From assembly GCA_947175375.1 (NCBI GenBank), contig CAMWMT010000047.1:1-10658 (forward strand): a stretch of DNA of 10,658 nt, given 5' to 3'. A program made the position numbers and the translations under genes. The DNA comes from an uncultured Clostridiaceae bacterium. GTDB taxonomy: Bacteria > Bacillota > Clostridia > Lachnospirales > Lachnospiraceae. The notes under the pieces were generated by a model, which worked only from the letters and a program-made list of their open reading frames with translations, was not told the DNA's origin and did not search any database. Every line of letters starts with the position of its first letter. The stretch's first letter is position 1. Positions 5,230 to 10,658 of this stretch are shown piece after piece.

Positions 5230-5964
5230 CTACATGATCTTTCCAAGAAAATACACAACCTGCTTTTGCCACCAGTCCCAGTCGTGATTGACATCATATC
5301 CCCAGTAATCGACAAACGCGGGAATATTCCGTGCCTTCAAGACTTCGTCCAGCTTTCTGGTATCTGCCAGCAGCTCGTCTTCCCATGCACCCTGGCCTAC
5401 GCAGATAAAGATATGGCTCCGTTCATAGAGCTTCATATAAGGGTGATCCGCAGGAAGGTTCTGCAGGCAGTGATATGGGGAATTCAGATATACCAGATCG
5501 TCCATATAGCCGTCCAGGGTATTTGCCATATCGTAGACGCCGCTCATGCAGATCGTGGCATCAAACCGGTCTGGAAAACGGAAGAATAGGTTTCCGGCAT
5601 GAAAAGCTCCCATGCTGCAGCCCATGACCATGGAGAGCTCTCCATTCCCATACTGTTCCATCAGAGGATATACCTCGTAGATTAGATATTCGACCCACTG
5701 CTCATGCAGCTCGATCCGCTCACGCGGACTCTTCCAGTCACAGGACAGGGTCTCCGCATCGATCGTGTCAACACAGAAGAGGCGGAGCTTTCCGCTGTCG
5801 ATCCATGGCGAGCAGGCATCTACCATGCCAAATCCTTCAAAATCATTATGTTTGCCGTTCTGAGACGGGATGACCAGACAGGGCTTCCCTGCATGGCCAT
5901 AGATTTTCAGTGGCATATCACGGTGCAGGTGTTCGCTGTGCCAGTTCATTTCCTGTATTTGCAT
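5230..5964 (-). CDS. Alpha/beta-hydrolase esterase family protein
   Basis: A cytoplasmic protein of 244 residues with no signal peptide. The nucleophile elbow GCSMGA (115-120) places the catalytic serine at 117. A C-terminal NHDWDWW segment (226-232) supplies a likely catalytic His227, and GQGAWED (190-196) may carry the acid. It resembles the uncharacterised esterase group related to COG4947/PF00756; the substrate is unknown. I chose the ATG at 5964 because GAAAGGAC (5981-5974) precedes it at good distance; a frame extending to 6090 overlaps the ATP-grasp gene and looks unlike protein. It starts 22 nt after the ATP-grasp stop and is the last gene of the operon, so it probably acts on, or proofreads, the product of the ligase. 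Confidence 0.85.
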   Translation of the reverse strand: MQIQEMNWHSEHLHRDMPLKIYGHAGKPCLVIPSQNGKHNDFEGFGMVDACSPWIDSGKLRLFCVDTIDAETLSCDWKSPRERIELHEQWVEYLIYEVYPLMEQYGNGELSMVMGCSMGAFHAGNLFFRFPDRFDATICMSGVYDMANTLDGYMDDLVYLNSPYHCLQNLPADHPYMKLYERSHIFICVGQGAWEDELLADTRKLDEVLKARNIPAFVDYWGYDVNHDWDWWQKQVVYFLGKIM

Positions 5965-5986
5965 AAATATTCTTGTCCTTTCTGGT

Positions 5987-7183
5987 CTATGATTCCACTT
6001 CCAGCGTATACCGGAAGAATTCATCCATGGCTTCTTTGTGCTCCAGCTTTGCCAGGTACATAAAATTGCCCATGCCGTGTGCCAGGACATCGGGAAGCTC
6101 TTCAGCGATCTTCAGCTGCTCTCCAAAGGTCTCTATGATGTCCAGATGGGAGTGAACATAAGGTACCTCTTTCCATCTTCCCACAAATGCGCAGAAACAG
6201 GGCGTCGATTTGCTCTTGTGGCAGAGACGATCATATACCATCATATCAGCAAAATGCTGGTAGCAGTTGGTGCTGTAGGCAAAATTGATCATGTCCGGCG
6301 TAGGGCCGCCAGAAGGACGCATATTGACCTCCAGACCCACTACCTGGCCTTTTTTGCCCAGATATTCATGGTCTTCTGTCAGGCGGAAGAATTCCAGATG
6401 GACAAAACGGCTGCGTACGCGGAACGCTTTCAGGCAGGCGAGCCCGTATTCCTTCAGATCTTCTGCCAGCTGGTCCACGATATAGAAATGAATGGCTTCG
6501 TGTTCATTGACACAGTCCATGATCGAGATGGGGGAGATATTACCGGTCTCGAACAGGACATTTCCTTTGCTGTTGACGATCGCGTCATAAGAACAGATCT
6601 CACCCGGTACAAATTCCTCCATGATATAGGGGACGGACGGGATATTGCAGAAAAAGCTTTTCAGATCCTGCTCATTGCTGATTCGCCAGGTATCGGAAGC
6701 GCCGACACCGGAGTCCGGCTTTACGATAACAGGATAGCCAACCTGCTGGATGAATTCCTGAGCGCCTTTCAGGTCGCTGACCAGATGATAGCGCGCACAG
6801 GGGATTCCGGCTTTTCGGTAACCTTCCTTCATCTTTGATTTGTACTTGATGAGTGTCATGTCTTTGGGCATCAGTCCGGTCGTGATGTGGAAATCCTCCC
6901 GGAGCCTTGCGTCCTGCATCAGCCAGTATTCGTTATTGCTTTCCAGCCAGTCGATCTTTCCGTGACGGAAGGAGAGAAAAGCGACCGCGCGGAACATGTC
7001 ATCATAATTCTCCATATCTTCCACACGGTAGTATTCGGTCAACGCGCTCCGCAGCGTGGGCGAGAGAGAATCATAGGGCGTGTCTCCGATGCCCAGTACA
7101 TTGACGCCGTTGTTTTTCAGAGCGACGCAGAAGTTTTCATAGTTGCCTGGAAATGCAGGTGAGATAAAGATAAAATTTTTCAT
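5987..7183 (-). CDS. ATP-grasp carboxylate-amine/thiol ligase family protein
   Basis: The product has 398 residues. ATP-grasp features appear in order: an N-terminal Rossmann-like region (1-100), the ATP-binding strand and loop PVIVKPDSGVGASDT (151-165, Lys155), the hinge segment YIMEEFVPGE (186-195), and metal ligands in VHLEFF (Glu264) and GLEVNMRPSGGP (Glu285, Asn287). Such enzymes use ATP to join a carboxylate to an amine or thiol through an acyl phosphate. The substrate cannot be read from sequence. GAGGAG lies 9 nt before the ATG. It follows the PRPP-synthetase-like gene by 29 nt and precedes the esterase by 22 nt, so the three are almost certainly co-transcribed. Confidence 0.9.
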   Translation of the reverse strand: MKNFIFISPAFPGNYENFCVALKNNGVNVLGIGDTPYDSLSPTLRSALTEYYRVEDMENYDDMFRAVAFLSFRHGKIDWLESNNEYWLMQDARLREDFHITTGLMPKDMTLIKYKSKMKEGYRKAGIPCARYHLVSDLKGAQEFIQQVGYPVIVKPDSGVGASDTWRISNEQDLKSFFCNIPSVPYIMEEFVPGEICSYDAIVNSKGNVLFETGNISPISIMDCVNEHEAIHFYIVDQLAEDLKEYGLACLKAFRVRSRFVHLEFFRLTEDHEYLGKKGQVVGLEVNMRPSGGPTPDMINFAYSTNCYQHFADMMVYDRLCHKSKSTPCFCAFVGRWKEVPYVHSHLDIIETFGEQLKIAEELPDVLAHGMGNFMYLAKLEHKEAMDEFFRYTLEVES

Positions 7184-7212
7184 GGTTTTTTACTCCTCAT
7201 TCGTAACGGATC

Positions 7213-8397
7213 TTAAAGCTGTCCGTCTTTGTATTTTTTCAGAAGCCGATGGATGCGGTCATAGGGATCCAGAAGGTCGCTGATGGACGCATCATGGTTT
7301 AATGTATCGATCAACAGAGCGATGTATTTGCTCATCTCACAGGAGATGTAATATGGACGCGCCAGAAGCTCCGGAGTCTGGTAGACCAGGTTGGTCGTAA
7401 GCAGGCGGTAGAAAAGTCCTTCCTCATAGGCCTTGTCGAATTTTTCCATACCACTGGTAAAGAGGCCAAAGGTGGAATAGAGGAAGATACGGCGCGCATG
7501 CAGTTCTTTCAGCTTGCCGGCTACATCGATCATGCTCTCTCCGGAAGAAATCATGTCATCAATGACGATGACATCCTTTCCTTCCACGTTGCTGCCCAGA
7601 AATTCATGCGCCACGATGGGGTTGCGGCCGTGGACCACTCTGGTATAATCCCGGCGTTTGTAGAACATGCCCATATCGACACCAAGAACGTTGGCGATGT
7701 AGATCGCGCGGCTCATACCGCCTTCGTCAGGGCTGACCACCATCAGGTGGTCGCTGTCTACCTGAAGATCCGGGACATTGCCCAACAGCGCCTTGACAAA
7801 CTGGTAGGAGGGCTGTACCGTCTCAAATCCGTGGAGCGGGATGGCATTCTGCACACGTGGGTCGTGAGCGTCAAAAGTAAGGATGTTGTCCACACCCATG
7901 CGCACCATCTCCTTGAGTGCCAGCGCGCAGTCCAGGGATTCTCTGGAGGAACGCTTGTGCTGGCGGCTTTCATAGAGAAATGGCATGATGACCGTGATCC
8001 TTCTCGCTTTGCCCGCGCAGGCGGCGATGATACGCTTCAGATCCTGATAGTGATCATCTGGAGACATGTGATTCGTCTTTCCACAGAGCGAATAGGTCAG
8101 GCTGTGGTTGCATACATCGACCATGAGGTACAGGTCGCATCCGCGTACGGACTGCTGGACGATGCCCTTGGCTTCTCCGGATCCGAATCGCGGGACTTTT
8201 GCATCGATAATGTAGGAATCCTGTTCATAGCCCTGAAAGGCGATGGTGTTCTTGTGCTCATTGGCGCTCTCCCGGCGCCACTGTACCAGGTAGTCATTGA
8301 TTTTCTGCCCAAGCTCCTGGCAGCTTGGGAGTGGGATGATGCCCAGGGAACCTACAGGGATAGTTTCAAGAACGCGTTCACTGCGCTGTATATTCAT
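7213..8397 (-). CDS. Divergent ribose-phosphate pyrophosphokinase (PRPP synthetase family)
   Basis: PRPP synthetase makes phosphoribosyl pyrophosphate from ribose 5-phosphate and ATP. This protein has 394 residues, about 80 more than the usual 315 or so. The fold is recognisable: flexible-loop region YESRQHKRSSRES (142-154), the FDAHDPRVQNAIP segment (175-187) in place of the DLHAxQIQGFF block, SPDEGG (222-227), KRRDYTR (247-253), and the PRPP-binding loop VIDDMISSGES (278-288), usually IDDMIDTAGT. Extra length lies in the N-terminus (about 1-60) and after residue 310. These changes leave open whether it makes PRPP in bulk or works with the ATP-grasp and esterase genes downstream. GGAGG (8409-8405) is 7 nt from the ATG. 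Confidence 0.85.
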   Translation of the reverse strand: MNIQRSERVLETIPVGSLGIIPLPSCQELGQKINDYLVQWRRESANEHKNTIAFQGYEQDSYIIDAKVPRFGSGEAKGIVQQSVRGCDLYLMVDVCNHSLTYSLCGKTNHMSPDDHYQDLKRIIAACAGKARRITVIMPFLYESRQHKRSSRESLDCALALKEMVRMGVDNILTFDAHDPRVQNAIPLHGFETVQPSYQFVKALLGNVPDLQVDSDHLMVVSPDEGGMSRAIYIANVLGVDMGMFYKRRDYTRVVHGRNPIVAHEFLGSNVEGKDVIVIDDMISSGESMIDVAGKLKELHARRIFLYSTFGLFTSGMEKFDKAYEEGLFYRLLTTNLVYQTPELLARPYYISCEMSKYIALLIDTLNHDASISDLLDPYDRIHRLLKKYKDGQL

Positions 8398-8413
8398 GAT
8401 CGATCCTCCAAAA

Positions 8414-8442
8414 TGTATATGGGTAAATGGTTAACCTGTCAA
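8414..8442 (-). promoter_or_regulatory. Proximal promoter of the PRPP-synthetase-like operon
   Basis: On the minus strand TTGACA (8442-8437), a 17-bp spacer and TATACA (8419-8414) lie so close to the gene that the transcript would start almost at the GGAGG box. The spacer carries the palindrome GGTTAACC (8429-8436), a possible operator. Confidence 0.45.
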
Positions 8443-8447
8443 AACCG

Positions 8448-8476
8448 TTATAACACTTCCCTTCTGCTACCGTCAA
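8448..8476 (-). promoter_or_regulatory. Distal promoter of the PRPP-synthetase-like operon
   Basis: TTGACG (8476-8471), a 17-bp spacer and TTATAA (8453-8448) on the minus strand form a second sigma-A-like promoter, beginning just after the helicase-loader stop at 8483. The predicted start is near 8441, leaving about 44 nt of leader. Confidence 0.6.
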
Positions 8477-8482
8477 GGGATT

Positions 8483-9469
8483 TCAGACAGAACGGGAAAT
8501 TTTTTTGCGGATTCGGATATCGCTTCCGCAGAATTTCACAAGCGTATAGGAGCTGGTGATGCGGGAGAAGATCCGTTCGCTGTAGATGTCCCGGAAATCC
8601 TTCGGGGACAAGTTGGTGGAGACAATGGTGGATTTTCCCAGAAGCGCGCGTTCATTCAGGATCTGGAACAGCTTTGAGACCGTGAACGTGTTGGCAAGCT
8701 CTGTACCAATGTCATCCAGGATCAGAAGATCGCTTTCGAGAAGCGCTTCATGGTTCTGCAGGCGTTCTTCAGGGCCTGTATAGCCCGGAGCAGAGAACAG
8801 TTCAAAGAGCTGGAAGGCGGTAAAATAGATGACAGAATATCCGCTGTCCAGAAGCTCTTTGGCAATGCAGTGGGACAAAAAAGTCTTTCCGGTCCCGACT
8901 GGTCCGTAGAAATGCAGGCTTTTATGTTCTTCTGCGAAAGTGTCCACAAAATCCCTGCAGAGTCGGAGGATAGCAGGCATGGCGGCCTTCTGTGCTTCGT
9001 CGTAGACCTCAAAGGAAAGCGTGGAAAAGTTTTCCTCTGCCAGAACAGCCTCCAGTCTGGAAAAAGAATACAGAAACCGGATCTCTTCTCTCTGAAAACA
9101 ATGGCATTTTTTCCGGTCGATGTAGCCGGTATCCTGACAGTCCGGGCAGGTATAGTGCATGTCCAGGTAGTCGGCTGGATATCCGGCCTGTGTAAGCAGG
9201 GATTCCTTTTCTTTGCGAAGTGTATCCAGATGGCCCTTTAAGTCCTCCAGGACAAATGCATGGCTTTTGCCAGAAGATGTCTCCTGCAGCGAGAAGATCT
9301 GCTGCGCGTGCTGGAGGCTGCTTTCGGGCACCATTTCGTCGATCTTACGGATCTGGGGGATCTTCTGATAGATCTCATCGGTCCGGGCGCACTGTTCCCG
9401 GTAATTTCGGTACTGCCTGCGGTCGTAACCGCGCATAATGGCATCATATTGCTTGTTGGTCAGCGGCAT
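8483..9469 (-). CDS. DnaC/DnaI-type replicative helicase loader ATPase
   Basis: A protein of 328 residues with an N-terminal helical region (1-100), a Cys4 zinc-binding cluster CPDC...CHC (Cys108, 111, 122, 124), and an AAA+ ATPase domain. Walker A is GPVGTGKT (189-196), Walker B LLILDDIG (248-255), sensor I STN (284-286), and an SERIFSR arginine-finger box (297-303). In Firmicutes, DnaI uses this layout to load the replicative helicase at origins or restarted forks, together with DnaB/DnaD. The gene begins 20 nt after the DnaD-domain gene, with AGGAGG 5 nt before the ATG, matching the usual Clostridia pairing. It may be the chromosomal loader, so loss of the upstream partner would matter. 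Confidence 0.92.
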   Translation of the reverse strand: MPLTNKQYDAIMRGYDRRQYRNYREQCARTDEIYQKIPQIRKIDEMVPESSLQHAQQIFSLQETSSGKSHAFVLEDLKGHLDTLRKEKESLLTQAGYPADYLDMHYTCPDCQDTGYIDRKKCHCFQREEIRFLYSFSRLEAVLAEENFSTLSFEVYDEAQKAAMPAILRLCRDFVDTFAEEHKSLHFYGPVGTGKTFLSHCIAKELLDSGYSVIYFTAFQLFELFSAPGYTGPEERLQNHEALLESDLLILDDIGTELANTFTVSKLFQILNERALLGKSTIVSTNLSPKDFRDIYSERIFSRITSSYTLVKFCGSDIRIRKKISRSV

Positions 9470-9489
9470 GGTATCCTCCTACAGTTCTT

Positions 9490-10524
9490 TTACTGGCTCT
9501 TAAGGAGCAACTGCTCCAGCTCATCAAAATCATAGTCACGCTGCTCAAAGTTGGAAAATCCGGTGGCGCGGGCAGCCGGCGTAGTTTTGGTACGCTGTCC
9601 CTGCTTTTTGTGCGTTTCATCCAGAGCTTTGATATCTTCCAGGTTATGTACCTTTTGTTCAGTCCATTTTTTCAGAATACGGTCTGCATATTCAAAGCTG
9701 GGCTTATGGAGCCGTTCCATCGTCCTTTTGCATGCTTCCAGGATAAGTTCCAGTGTGAAATCATAGGTGTGCAGCCATTTTTCGATATATTTCAGCTCGG
9801 GCTCCACCGGATTCCGGTCGTTGATGCCGAAAGCCTTCATGACCGCGAAGCAGCCACGGGTATAGGTGGTCGTCCGTTCCTTTGCCTGCGCGACTGTGTG
9901 AATATCCGCTTCCGCCCAGGCCAGAGCGACTGTCTCGATATAATGGATGCTCCGACTTCCCTTGCAGACACAGTATTCTCCCAGATATTCGATCAGGGCC
10001 GCGGAAAAATGCAGCTGGTCATAAAAATAGAGTAAGGTCTCGATCTCGGAAGGCGACAGGGTCTTTTTCAGATACTGTTCACACACGAACCGGAGCTGGC
10101 GTCATTCTGCTTGGCTGGAAAACTGGGAGAGTTCATTCCTGCTGTAGCTCTTTTTCGCTGGAATGGATGGTTCTGTTGTCTGCTTTGGCTGGCTGGGAAC
10201 CAGAGGCTCCGTGTCGTAATCCGGAAGTGGGATCTCCAGCAGATAGATGCCCTGAAGCTCATTGGCAGCATTGCATTCGAGCCGGAGGAGCTTCTGCTTC
10301 TCCCAGTATTTCAGAGCGCGTAGGATATCGCTCTCCGTGTGCTCCAGCGCGTCGGCAAGCGTCGTGACAGACAGTTCCCTTGATGGCTGATGGAGGGCAC
10401 GGAGGAGGTAGAGGTAGACCTTTACATATTCTCCGTTGGCCCGCGGCATATAATAGTCCAGAAAATGATTGGAAACGCCGGTGATGCCGGCAGGGATCTC
10501 GGTTTTCAGAATAAACGGGTTCAT
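9490..10524 (-). pseudogene. DnaD-domain replication initiation protein gene with an in-frame TGA
   Basis: This was probably one 344-codon gene. Codons 1-140 encode a winged-helix-like N-domain (VSNHFLDYYMPRANGEYVKV, LKYWEKQKLLRLE) and a Pro/Thr linker. Codon 141 is TGA (10104-10102). After it the same frame continues RQLRFVCEQYLKKTLSPSEI, then two DnaD C-terminal (DnaB_2, PF07261) units at about codons 160-210 and 235-300, ending with FSNFEQRDYDFDELEQLL. Related DnaD proteins, as I recall them, read straight through this junction. No frameshift is needed: a single base change to TGG, CGA, GGA or AGA restores it. The C-part could restart at GTG 10086, which has no clear ribosome binding site. 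The start at 10524 has only a weak GGAAG. Sequencing error, recent nonsense mutation and deliberate splitting are all possible. Confidence 0.85.
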
Positions 10525-10581
10525 AATCACACTTCCACTTTGACATTGCATTGGGGGCGGCTGTGTCGGGAAGGTCGCTCC

Positions 10582-10658
10582 GGCTGTATGATAAGCGCTC
10601 GTATGGAGTGTATCGGACACTGAATCGGCTTTGTCCGTCTCAATCGGACTCAGACGTC
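10582..10658 (+). repeat. Palindromic repeat, copy 3 (cut by window edge)
   Basis: It shares GGCTGTATGATAAGC (10582-10596) and the invariant 29-nt block (10590-10618) with copies 1 and 2. Homology also extends left to TGTCGGGA (10564-10571), as in copy 1. The inner stem has changed (AATCGGCTTTGTCCG for AACAGGCTTTGTCTG) and the tip reads CGGACTCAGACGTC. The right half lies outside the window. It sits 57 nt upstream of the DnaD-domain start, not in a visible convergent junction. Confidence 0.9.

Noticed and set aside
6038..6838. Plus-strand open frame of 266 codons
   Set aside because: Antisense shadow of the ATP-grasp gene, with no domain or ribosome binding site that I can see.
7498..8559. 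Plus-strand open frame of 353 codons
   Set aside because: It lies antisense to the well-supported PRPP-synthetase-like gene and crosses its promoter and the helicase-loader end; no recognisable domain.
10087..10119. TGA in the DnaD-domain gene as selenocysteine
   Set aside because: The position is a linker without an expected redox cysteine, and I see no clear SECIS hairpin directly downstream; neighbouring genes use TGA as an ordinary stop.

Overview
The window reads as chromosomal DNA of a Clostridia bacterium, most likely Lachnospiraceae. The reasons are a SAM-I riboswitch before metK, a DnaD-type plus DnaC/DnaI-type helicase-loading gene pair, strong GGAGG ribosome binding sites, good sigma-A promoters, and protein sequences resembling that group. 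I see no rRNA, tRNA, CRISPR array, transposase or phage gene. Genus cannot be fixed from the sequence alone.

Layout. At the extreme left, the first codons of a leftward gene (TTG start at 92) run off the window. Positions 193-1695 hold a promoter, a SAM-I riboswitch with its intrinsic terminator, an extra structured leader, and metK, closed by a strong terminator. Next comes a separately promoted sodium:dicarboxylate-type symporter (1879-3069) whose acidic-substrate arginine is missing. A lipoprotein cyclophilin (3282-3968, minus) converges on it. Back-to-back promoters near 4000-4100 then fire left into the cyclophilin and right into a roughly 270-nt leader with two related hairpins. That leader precedes an ArsC/Spx-like gene and an overlapping DUF1883-type small gene.

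The right half (5230-10524) is all on the minus strand. In transcription order it holds a DnaD-domain gene broken by one in-frame TGA, a DnaC/DnaI-like helicase loader, a divergent PRPP-synthetase homologue with two possible promoters, an ATP-grasp ligase, and an alpha/beta-hydrolase esterase. The last three are 22-29 nt apart and look like one metabolic operon of unknown product.

The most distinctive non-coding signal is a palindromic repeat of about 145-175 bp. There is one copy at 3105-3249, an inverted copy at 5018-5164, and a third copy cut by the right edge (from 10582). The two full copies sit in the two convergent gene junctions, where their A- and T-tracts fit bidirectional terminators. 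Their central stem differs between copies in ways that keep it paired, while a 29-nt lateral block is identical in all three.
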